The notes under the pieces are model-generated. The model was not told the origin of the DNA. It did not search any database and saw only the letters and a list, made by a program, of their open reading frames with translations. A DNA stretch of 64,000 nt from Aurelia coerulea (lineage: Eukaryota; Cnidaria; Scyphozoa; Semaeostomeae; Ulmaridae): assembly GCA_039566865.1 (NCBI GenBank), contig CM076951.1, forward strand, positions 18,857,484 through 18,921,483. The letters are read 5' to 3'. This document shows positions 54,780-64,000 of this stretch, piece by piece. The translations under genes and the position numbers were made by a program. The first letter of the stretch is position 1; each line of letters starts with the position of its first letter.

Positions 54780-54945
54780 CGAGATGTTGAAACATAGAAA
54801 TGTCGGAATAACGGGATGTCGGAATATGGAGGTGTCGGAATTACGAGATGACGGAAACATAGAAATGTCGGAATAACGGGAGTCGGAATATGGAGATGTC
54901 GGAATAACGGGATGTCGGAATATAGAGATGTCGGAATAACGAGAT
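54780..54945 (-). repeat. Right terminal array, GATGTCGGAATAACG units
   Basis: About eight units of ATGTCGGAATAACGGG and variants (TATGGAG, TATAGAG), inverted relative to the array at 52224-52470. Confidence 0.85.
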
Positions 54946-54954
54946 GGACCCCTT

Positions 54955-55515
54955 AGCTAGCAAATTTTATCAAAATTTTTAACTTGCATTGTAGGATTTT
55001 TAGCAGTGTCAGACCCTGGGGGGGGCGGGAGTGTGCTTGCCCCAATTGTTTGGCAGAACGACAACCTTCTGTTTGAAAGCAATGAGTGTCAAATAGTGCT
55101 TTTTAACTAGGCAAAGTTTCTGGTTTTGAAATGGAAAAAATTGTGTAGATTCACTTGTAACTTCACAACAGTTTTGATGATCATGACAAAAATTGTTCAT
55201 CTCAGATGATATATTAGCAATGGAAATTTAATCAGGTAGGATTGCAGTAAATAATTTGAAAGGTAACTACAGGCTTTCATACATTTGAATATTTTTGTGA
55301 CTCACCTGGCAAGCAAACCCCAGGGGCTTGTCTGCAGAACTGTTTGAATAATTCTTTTTCGATGGAAATGCTTGTTTTATGTGCTATTTATTGAACTTTT
55401 AAATAAATGAATACAGTGGGTCTAACAGGTCCTAGACAGTCATATCTTTGCAATTTAAGAACTGAATGGACAGGAAATATACGTAACTTTTTAAAGCTTC
55501 TCACTCTCTCGGTCA
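54955..55515. other. No gene seen
   Basis: AT-rich, with a G-run at 55019-55029 (CTGGGGGGGGCGGG). No reading frame with known motifs. Confidence 0.4.
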
Positions 55516-55519
55516 GATA

Positions 55520-56120
55520 GCGCAAAGCGCTGCTGTGGTCTTTACGAGAGCACTCCAGCCAGTTCTGTTTTCTGCTTGACGTATTGATTCTGCTATGCTT
55601 CCACCTGTCCATTGTTTTATGTTGGTCAACCAGGATGTCTGTGGTCATCCTCGTCCCCTTTTTCCCTCCATTTTCCCCATTATCATCTGTCTTTCTAAAA
55701 CTCATCTTCTCACTGTGTGTCCAAAAAGTTTCTTCTTCCTCTCTGTTATATTCTTCCGCAATATTAGTTCAGATCCTATTGTTTCTAGAATCCATTTGTT
55801 GGTTCTCTTGTTCGTCCAGGATACTCCCAGAAGTTTTCTGTAGCACCACATTTAGAATGCATCGATCTTCTTACGGTCTGCCTCTGTAGGGGCCCATGAT
55901 TCACACCCATATAGTGCAACAGCAAATAGCAAACTTTCAGAAGTTTGGTTTGCAGACCAATAGACACGCCTCTACTTTTCCATATGGTCGTCAGGTTGTG
56001 TACAGTTGACTTCGCCATACCTATTCTTCTTTTGATTTCTTTTGCACTATTGCATTTTGCATCAATAATGGAGCCTAGATAGGTAAACTCCTCGACTTCT
56101 CTATTTTTTGATCATTCAAC
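55520..56120 (-). pseudogene. RTE-type LINE C-terminal relic
   Basis: From 56110 on the minus strand: EVEEFTYLGSIIDAKCNSAKEIKRRIG, then KSTVHNLTTIWKSRGVSIGLQTKLLK and a Tyr/Gly/His block. After frame changes it has blocks corresponding to the usual DAFEMWxYRR...W and GRR..W...D..K segments, and ALRYLTERVRS at the end. This order (FxYLGS, IKxRI, LxxIWKS, W) is the region after the reverse transcriptase in RTE/BovB-like LINEs. It is interrupted by several stops; no YADD portion was found. Confidence 0.6.
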
Positions 56121-56389
56121 AGAAAATCACTGAAATCTGTTTAAAGCTTCACACGATTAAAAAAAACTGTTGAGTGAGTTGCTTGTTTGGAATTGCAAGT
56201 CAGTATGAGGTAGGAACCATCTTTGGGTAACTGATCTACGCCAACAGGAAATACTGATATCTGATAGGCTAGAATTTGACCGCAAGTGGCTTGAGCCACT
56301 TTCTGCTTACTTTCCCTTTAATGCAGTGAAACTACTAGTACATTGAAGCATTTTTTGTTATACATAGTTAAGAGGGTAAACAATTTGCA

Positions 56390-57064
56390 TTTCAGGAAAG
56401 ACGAAAACATGGGTCCCATGGACAAAAGACAGGCCCGTCGGAACGAAATTCATATTGGGGGGGCTGAAACTTCATGCGAGCGGAGTGATGATAAATGGGG
56501 GTCCGGGGGCTTGCCCCCGGGAAAATTTTTCATGGCCACGCCCTTTAGATCGTTGGAAAACGCCCCATTTTTGGAGAATTGATAATTTAAAAAAGCAAAG
56601 GATGAACTCTGATGGGAGTCTTTCCGAGAAAATTCTGAAAAATGGGACTTCAATTTCAGGAGGATATAGATTATATTTGAATTCCATAATATCAAGGATG
56701 ATAGCTTGATCAATTCTAATAACTTCCTCGAATATAAATGATAAATAAGTTTGAATCTTCATTTCCATGAGATGGGCTTTCACAGCCTTTTTTACTTACA
56801 AAAGTGAACGAACTGCAGCAAATTATTGGGGGGGCTGAAGCCCCCCCAGCCCCCCCGGTTCCGACGGGCCTGAAAGAAGAGAAGGATACAGTAAAAGAAG
56901 CATTTGGCAATCACATAAACAGGGGAATCATTGCGAGGAAGGAGGATTGCGAACGGATTCGTCAGCAGTGCCAATCACTGGCACACCGAGATTGGACGAA
57001 AATTAAAGGATATGTGAAAAACGTTATCAGTGCCAACAAAAGAGCTGCTTTATTGAAAGCTTAA
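56390..57064 (+). pseudogene. SANT/Myb-like C-terminal fragment split by a MITE
   Basis: The right part (56874-57064) reads EEKDTVKEAFGNHINRGIIA, CERIRQQCQSLAHRDWTKIKGYVKN and a basic end to the stop TAA at 57062-57064. The left part (about 56394-56429) ends in a PWTKD-like string. Without the MITE at 56430-56873 and one copy of its AAAGA duplication, a W-T-K-E-E-K start of a SANT-like helix bundle is continuous. The family occurs in many unnamed cnidarian proteins. Most of the protein is missing upstream; function is unknown. The frame at 56804 that seems to start it is MITE sequence. Confidence 0.45.
56430..56873. mobile_element. MITE with CAGGCCCGTCGGAAC ends and 5-bp duplication
   Basis: Perfect 15-bp inverted ends CAGGCCCGTCGGAAC (56430-56444) and GTTCCGACGGGCCTG (56859-56873), flanked by AAAGA on both sides (56425-56429 and 56874-56878). 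Both ends continue into GGGGGGGCTGAA-type G-runs. A copy of the dispersed GCGAGCGAAGC-type repeat (56470-56570) lies inside. It inserted into coding sequence. The superfamily is uncertain. Confidence 0.8.
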
Positions 57065-57680
57065 CCCTATTCCACCTGGGCTCTTTTGATTCACTCCTCG
57101 CCATTATGCCCCCCACTAATTATTTGCAAAACCGATAGAGTTATGAAGTTCTAACTGTGTGCACAGTATCTACAATCTTATGTATGGTAACTACAACAAT
57201 GCCCTATATTTTAGAGAAAACAACATTTTTTCTGATAAATTGTTAAAAATCTTGTACAGCATTATATTTTCTCACAAAATAGCATATCAATTTTTAATTC
57301 TTGCACACCTTTTCGAACAATGACATCATAAATATATGTGACGTCATATGTGCAAAAACCTCTAAACATAAATGAAAATTAACAAACTATATATCATATG
57401 AAAGCCCTCAATGAGAGCAATTCAATGACACTAATTAAAACAAAAATCGAACAAGGAATGGCTAAAATATAAGCAATTTAGTGTTTTCAATTGTGACATC
57501 TCTCCAAATAAGGCCATTCAATGGTCACATGACTCATATAATTAAAACGAAATTGTAGAATCTTGTAGAGCATTAAATTTTAGGAAAAGTCAGTTAGTAC
57601 CAGCATTCTGTCTCATATCGTTAAAGAGCTGTGTATCAATGTTTGGTTGGGGGGCCGTAATGCCCCCAGGTGGAATAGGG
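57065..57680. mobile_element. piggyBac-like MITE (TTAA target)
   Basis: CCCTATTCCACCTGGG at the left and CCCAGGTGGAATAGGG at the right are perfect 16-bp inverted copies, flanked on both sides by TTAA (57061-57064 and 57681-57684). Ends starting CCC and a TTAA duplication are the piggyBac signature. GGCGGGGGG-like G/C runs lie just inside both ends. The 616-bp interior is AT-rich and non-coding. The left TTAA contains the stop codon of the SANT-like frame. Confidence 0.85.
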
Positions 57681-57684
57681 TTAA

Positions 57685-58075
57685 GCAGGTTGTAGCACAT
57701 TGGGCCCAGAATCCTAGCATGACTGGAGTATGATAATGGAAAGGGGTAGAAGTATGATCGATGGCTCATTATAAACGGATTTATCAAGAAAATATTCAAA
57801 AACCAATTATCTTCATCATATTTAGGATGTGAAACGAATTGTCATTTTTGCCAACTTTCTATCGGGTGAGCCAGAACAAAGTTCCCACTTTCGAAAATTT
57901 GTAGCACCACAAGTACCGGCTTATGATAATTTGCGAAGTTTTTAAAAACTTCGCAAAAACTTTGCAAAAACTTTGCAAAGTTTTTGCAAAGTTTTTTTCG
58001 ATGTATCCGATACAGGTATAGAGAATGTCAAATGCATTGTAAACAACTAATTTAAGCAAATTGAGACAAATAGGA
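57685..58075. other. Satellite border region
   Basis: 57858-57915 is a MITE end (CGGGTGAGCCAG) related to 49110-49190. Next comes TTATGATAATTTGCGAAG (57920 on), a piece of the satellite hairpin, followed by tandem AAAACTTTGCA units (57950-57993). Then unique sequence up to the regular array. Confidence 0.6.
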
Positions 58076-61000
58076 TACTTTTAGAAAAACTTCGCAAATT
58101 ATCAATTGGGCCCCCTGATTGATAATTTGCGAAGTTTTTTTAAAAACGGCCCAGAAATTGACAAGAACCAGTGGAGAGCCTCGTGCCTGTGTAAAACATT
58201 GTAAAACACGTCAAATCATCACAGAACGTACGCTTTCAAAATATTTTAGTCGGTTTTTATGACGAGACTTGCAATCTCCACGTGCTTAGGCCCAAATGTA
58301 GAATTGTTCAAAAACAACAGGCAAACGCATGCGAGTTACTTTATTTGCTCCTAAACCAGCTTGCCTTGGTACTTCCTTCCTCATAAGATACAACAATATC
58401 AAGTATCGGACACATTTAATGGCATTTTAGAAAAACTTCGCAAATTATCAATTGGGCCCCCTGATTGATAATTTGCGAAGTTTTTTTAAAAACGGCCCAG
58501 AAATTGACAAGAACCAGTGGAGAGCCTCGTGCCTGTGTAAAACATTGTAAAACACGTCAAATCATCACAGAACGTACGCTTTCAAATTATTTTAGTCGGT
58601 TTTTATGACGAGACTTGCAATCTCCACGTGCTTAGGCCCAAATGTAGAATTGTTCAAAAACAACAGGCAAACGCATGCGAGTTACTTTATTTGCTCCTAA
58701 ACCAGCTTGCCTTGGTACTTTCTTCCTCATAAGATACAACAATATCAAGTATCGGACACATTTAATGGCATTTTAGAAAAACTTCGCAAATTATAAATTG
58801 GGCCCCCTGATTGATAATTTGCGAAGTTTTTTTAAAAACGGCCCAGAAATTGACAAGAACCAGTGGAGAGCCTCGTGCCTCTGTAAAACATTGTAAAACA
58901 CGTCAAATCATCACAGAACCTACGCTTTCAAATTATTTTAGTCGGTTTTTATTACGAGACTTGCAATCTCCACGTGCTTAGGCCCAAATGTAGAATTGTT
59001 CAAAAACAACAGGCAAACGCATGCGAGTTACTTTATTTGCTCCTAAACCAGCTTGCCTTGGTACTTTCTTCCTCATAAGATACAGCAATATCAAGTATCG
59101 GACACATTTAATGGCATTTTAGAAAAACTTCGCAAATTATCAATTGGGCCCCCTGATTGATAATTTGCGAAGTTTTTTTAAAAACGGCCCAGAAATTGAC
59201 AAGAACCAGTGGAGAGACTCGTGCCTCTGTAAAACATTGTAAAACACGTCAAATCATCACAGAACCTATGCTTTCAAATTATTTTAGTCGGTTTTTATGA
59301 CGAGACTTGCAATCTCCATGTGCTTAGGCCCAAATGTAGAATTGTTCAAAAACAACAGGCAAACGCATGCGAGTTACTTTATTTGCTCCTAAACCAGCTT
59401 GCCTTGGTACTTTCTTCCTCATTAGATACAACAATATCAAGTATCGGACGCATTTAATGGCATTTTAGAAAAACTTCGCAAATTATCAATTGGGCCCCCT
59501 GATTGATAATTTGCGAAGTTTTTTTAAAAACGGCCCAGAAATTGACAAGAACCAGTGGAGAGCTTCGTGCCTGTGTAAAACATTGTAAAACACGTCAAAT
59601 CATCACAGAACGTACGCTTTCAAATTATTTTAGTCGGTTTTTATGACGAGACTTGCAATCTCCATGTGCTTAGGCCCAAATGTAGAATTGTTCAAAAACA
59701 ACAGGCAAACGCATGCGAGTTACTTTATTTGCTCCTAAACCAGCTTGCCTTGGTACTTTCTTCCTCATAAGATTCAACAATATCAAGTATCGGACACATT
59801 TAATGGCATTTTAGAAAAACTTTGCAAATTATCAATTGGGCCCCCTGATTGATAATTTGCGAAGTTTTTTTAAAAACGGCCCAGAAATTGACAAGAACCA
59901 GTGGAGAGCCTCGTGCCTCTGTAAAACATTGTAAAACACGTCAAATCATCACAGAACGTACGCTTTCAAATTATTTTAGTCGGTTTTTATGACGAGACTT
60001 GCAATCTCCATGTGCTTAGGCCCAAATGTAGAATTGTTCAAAAACAACAGGCAAACGCATGCGAGTTACTTTATTTGCTCCTAAACCAGCTTGCCTTGGT
60101 ACTTTCTTCCTCATAAGATACAGCAATATCAAGTATCGGACACATTTAATGGCATTTTAGAAAAACTTCGCAAATTATCAATTGGGCCCCCTGATTGATA
60201 ATTTGCGAAGTTTTTTTAAAAACGGCCCAGAAATTGACAAGAACCAGTGGAGAGACTCGTGCCTCTGTAAAACATTGTAACACACGTCAAATCATCACAG
60301 AACCTACGCTTTCAAATTATTTTAGTCGGTTTTTATGACGAGACTTGCAATCTCCACGTGCTTAGGCCCAAATGTAGAATTGTTCAAAAACAACAGGCAA
60401 ACGCATGCGAGTTACTTTATTTGCTCCTAAACCAGCTTGCCTTGGTACTTTCTTCCTCATTAGATACAACAATATCAAGTATCGGACACATTTAATGGCA
60501 TTTTAGAAAAACTTTGCAAATTATCAATTGGGCCCCCTGATTGATAATTTGCGAAGTTTTTTTAAAAACGGCCCAGAAATTGACAAGAACCAGTGGAGAG
60601 CCTCGTCCCTCTGTAAAACATTGTAAAACACCTCAAATCATCACAGAACGTACGCTTTCAAATTATTTTAGTCGGTTTTTATGACGAGACTTGCAGACTT
60701 GCAATCTCCACGTGCTTAGGCCCAAATGTAGAATTGTTCAAAAACAACAGGCAAACGCATGCGAGTTACTTTATTTGCTCCTAAACCAGCTTGCCTTGGT
60801 ACTTCCTTCCTCATAAGATACAACAATATCAAGTATCGGACACATTTAATGGCATTTTAGAAAAACTTCGCAAATTATCAATTGGGCCCCCTGATTGATA
60901 ATTTGCGAAGTTTTTTTAAAAACGGCCCAGAAATTGACAAGAACCAGTGGAGAGCCTCGTGCCTGTGTAAAACATTGTAAAACACGTCAAATCATCACAG

Positions 61001-64000
61001 AACGTACGCTTTCAAATTATTTTAGTCGGTTTTTATGACGAGACTTGCAATCTCCACGTGCTTAGGCCCAAATGTAGAATTGTTCAAAAACAACAGGCAA
61101 ACGCATGCGAGTTACTTTATTTGCTCCTAAACCAGCTTGCCTTGGTACTTTCTTCCTCATAAGATACAACAATATCAAGTATCGGACACATTTAATGGCA
61201 TTTTAGAAAAACTTCGCAAATTATAAATTGGGCCCCCTGATTGATAATTTGCGAAGTTTTTTTAAAAACGGCCCAGAAATTGACAAGAACCAGTGGAGAG
61301 CCTCGTGCCTCTGTAAAACATTGTAAAACACGTCAAATCATCACAGAACCTACGCTTTCAAATTATTTTAGTCGGTTTTTATTACGAGACTTGCAATCTC
61401 CACGTGCTTAGGCCCAAATGTAGAATTGTTCAAAAACAACAGGCAAACGCATGCGAGTTACTTTATTTGCTCCTAAACCAGCTTGCCTTGGTACTTTCTT
61501 CCTCATAAGATACAGCAATATCAAGTATCGGACACATTTAATGGTATTTTAGAAAAACTTCGCAAATTATCAATTGGGCCCCCTGATTGATAATTTGCGA
61601 AGTTTTTTTAAAAACGGCCCAGAAATTGACAAGAACCAGTGGAGAGACTCGTGCCTCTGTAAAACATTGTAAAACACGTCAAATCATCACAGAACCTATG
61701 CTTTCAAATTATTTTAGTCGGTTTTTATGACGAGACTTGCAATCTCCACGTGCTTAGGCCCAAATGTAGAATTGTTCAAAAACAACAGGCAAACGCATGC
61801 GAGTTACTTTATTTGCTCCTAAACCAGCTTGCCTTGGTACTTTCTTCCTCATTAGATACAACAATATCAAGTATCGGACACATTTAATGGCATTTTAGAA
61901 AAACTTCGCAAATTATCAATTGGGCCCCCTGATTGATAATTTGCGAAGTTTTTTTAAAAACGGCCCAGAAATTGACAAGAACCAGTGGAGAGCCTCGTGC
62001 CTGTGTAAAACATTGTAAAACACGTCAAATCATCACAGAACGTACGCTTTCAAATTATTTTAGTCGGTTTTTATGACGAGACTTGCAATCTCCACGTGCT
62101 TAGGCCCAAATGTAGAATTGTTCAAAAACAACAGGCAAACGCATGCGAGTTACTTTATTTGCTCCTAAACCAGCTTGCCTTGGTACTTTCTTCCTCATAA
62201 GATACAACAATATCAAGTATCGGACACATTTAATGGCATTTTAGAAAAACTTCGCAAATTATCAATTGGGCCCCCTGATTGATAATTTGCGAAGTTTTTT
62301 TAAAAACGGCCCAGAAATTGACAAGAACCAGTGGAGAGCCTCGTGCCTCTGTAAAACATTGTAAAACACGTCAAATCATCACAGAACGTACGCTTTCAAA
62401 TTATTTTAGTCGGTTTTTATGACGAGACTTGCAATCTCCATGTGCTTAGGCCCAAATGTAGAATTGTTCAAAAACAACAGGCAAACGCATGCGAGTTACT
62501 TTATTTGCTCCTAAACCAGCTTGCCTTGGTACTTTCTTCCTCATAAGATACAGCAATATCAAGTATCGGACACATTTAATGGCATTTTAGAAAAACTTCG
62601 CAAATTATCAATTGGGCCCCCTGATTGATAATTTGCGAAGTTTTTTTAAAAACGGCCCAGAAATTGACAAGAACCAGTGGAGAGACTCGTGCCTCTGTAA
62701 AACATTGTAAAACACGTCAAATCATCACAGAACCTACGCTTTCAAATTATTTTAGTCGGTTTTTATGACGAGACTTGCAGACTTGCAATCTCCACGTGCT
62801 TAGGCCCAAATGTAGAATTGTTCAAAAACAACAGGCAAACGCATGCGAGTTACTTTATTTGCTCCTAAACCAGCTTGCCTTGGTACTTTCTTCCTCATTA
62901 GATACAACAATATCAAGTATCGGACACATTTAATGGCATTTTAGAAAAACTTTGCAAATTATCAATTGGGCCCCCTGATTGATAATTTGCGAAGTTTTTT
63001 TAAAAACGGCCCAGAAATTGACAAGAACCAGTGGAGAGCCTCGTCCCTCTGTAAAACATTGTAAAACACCTCAAATCATCACAGAACGTACGCTTTCAAA
63101 TTATTTTAGTCGGTTTTTATGACGAGACTTGCAGACTTGCAATCTCCACGTGCTTAGGCCCAAATGTAGAATTGTTCAAAAACAACAGGCAAACGCATGC
63201 GAGTTACTTTATTTGCTCCTAAACCAGCTTGCCTTGGTACTTTCTTCCTCATAAGATACAACAATATCAAGTATCGGACACATTTAATGGCATTTTAGAA
63301 AAACTTCGCAAATTATCAATTGGGCCCCCTGATTAATAATTTGCGAAGTTTTTTTAAAAACGGCCCAGAAATTGACAAGAACCAGTGGAGAGCCTCGTGC
63401 CTCTGTAGAACATTGTAAAACACGTCAAATCATCACAGAACCTACGCTTTCAAATTATTTTAGTCGGTTTTTATGAGGAGACTTGCAATCTCCAGGTGCT
63501 CAGGCCCAAATGTAGAATTGTTCAAAAACAACAGGCAAACGCATGCGAGTTACTTTATTTGCTCCTAAACCAGCTTGCCTTGGTACTTTCTTCCTCATAA
63601 GATACAACAATATCAAGTATCGGACACATTTAATGGCATTTTAGAAAAACTTCGCAAATTATCAATTGGGCCCCCTGATTGATAATTTGCGAAGTTTTTT
63701 TAAAAACGGCCCAGAAATTGACAAGAACCAGTGGAGAGCCTCGTGCCTGTGTAAAACATTGTAAAACACGTCAAATCATCACAGAACGTACGCTTTCAAA
63801 TTATTTTAGTCGGTTTTTATGACGAGACTTGCAATCTCCATGTGCTTAGGCCCAAATGTAGAATTGTTCAAAAACAACAGGCAAACGCATGCGAGTTACT
63901 TTATTTGCTCCTAAACCAGCTTGCCTTGGTACTTTCTTCCTCATAAGATACAACAATATCAAGTATCGGACACATTTAATGGCATTTTAGAAAAACTTCG
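58076..64000. repeat. 346-bp satellite array, about 17 units, continuing past the window
   Basis: The landmark ATTGGGCCCCCTGATT recurs at 58105, 58451, 58797, 59143, 59489, 59835, 60181, 60527, 60881, 61227, 61573, 61919, 62265, 62611, 62965, 63319 and 63665. The spacing is 346 bp, or 354 where an 8-bp GACTTGCA duplication occurs. Units are nearly identical. Shared variants recur every seven units (about 2,430 bp), a higher-order repeat. There is no open frame of note. Each unit has a strong hairpin. Confidence 0.95.
58085..58139. repeat. Hairpin in the satellite unit (first of about 17)
   Basis: A 22-base left arm (AAAAACTTCGCAAATTATCA and AT) and its exact complement at 58118-58139 enclose an 11-base loop TGGGCCCCCTG. 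The hairpin is kept in every unit, with occasional arm changes (CTTTGC for CTTCGC; TATAAATT for TATCAATT). Confidence 0.9.

Larger units (their letters stand above)
52212..54952 (-). mobile_element. Near-complete MULE transposon with repeat-built terminal inverted repeats
   Basis: The termini GGGGATCAGCTCGTTATTCC and GGAATAACGAGATGGACCCC are inverted copies. Both open into irregular arrays of an ATTCCGACATC-type unit (52224-52470 and, inverted, 54780-54945). Between them is a MULE transposase on the minus strand (53199-54655). I could not find a 9-bp target duplication: flanks are ...AGCCCATGT and TTAGCTAGC. Two small MITEs are nested downstream of the transposase. It is the only element here with both termini and a transposase. 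Confidence 0.85.

Noticed and set aside
58076..64000. CRISPR array
   Set aside because: The repeats are 346 bp long and contiguous without variable spacers, and the rest of the window is plainly eukaryotic.

Overview
This window is eukaryotic, AT-rich, repeat-dominated DNA from an invertebrate animal. It holds CR1/L2-type, RTE-type and other LINEs, Penelope-like elements, a Gypsy element, hAT, Mutator-like (MULE) and KDZ-type transposases, a Helitron helicase, many MITEs, and the HECT, SWIM and SANT-like coding fragments that are typically multiplied in marine invertebrate genomes. My best guess is an anthozoan cnidarian (coral or sea anemone); other marine invertebrates such as sponges or amphioxus are not excluded. 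I found no convincing intact host gene and no tRNA, rRNA or CRISPR. Nearly every open frame of note belongs to a transposable element or a broken multicopy family, so the coherent biology is a history of nested insertions.

Layout. 0-5 kb: a MITE, a two-exon KDZ-like transposase relic, a gag-like relic and a frameshifted zinc-finger/coiled-coil fragment. 5.1-8.5 kb: two inverted arrays of one 160-bp repeat around a 1.7-kb spacer, a foldback-like element. 9-11.6 kb: a decayed LINE (minus) split by an 866-bp MULE-type element with a 9-bp target duplication, which itself carries another LINE tail. 11.6-13.9 kb: coiled-coil, HECT and SWIM fragments and a fully palindromic MITE. 15.5-16.8 kb: hAT relic. 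17.7-21.5 kb: 5'-truncated Gypsy pol with a nested 1.4-kb LTR element whose two 162-bp LTRs look identical. 22.7-24.2 kb: second hAT relic. 26-29.9 kb: a LINE with a 980-codon open frame, inserted in a Helitron helicase.

30-38.4 kb: MITEs, a second HECT fragment, two Penelope-like fragments, two complete hammerhead-ribozyme cores, two palindromic ACCGGGTG-type MITEs and a 980-bp MULE-type MITE with very long terminal inverted repeats and a 9-bp target duplication. 38.7-41.6 kb: a LINE inserted in a CCCACAATGA-type short satellite. 43.4-46.9 kb: a LINE broken by one stop codon and carrying a degenerate 2A-like motif, sitting against a cysteine-rich open frame. 47.9-49.9 kb: a large inverted repeat enclosing a hydrolase-like fragment. 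50.1-50.9 kb: MULE-type MITE with a 9-bp target duplication. 52.2-55 kb: a near-complete MULE with repeat-built termini and a FLYWCH-MULE transposase carrying one frameshift. 55.5-57.7 kb: RTE-type LINE relic and two MITEs in and beside a SANT-like coding fragment. 58.1-64 kb (continuing past the window): a 346-bp satellite array, about 17 copies, organised as a seven-unit higher-order repeat, each unit with a 22-bp-stem hairpin.

The most unusual items are the satellite higher-order structure, the hammerhead cores with self-complementary stem III, the foldback element built from satellite arrays, and several insertions dated by clean target duplications or by a host frame that resumes across the insert.
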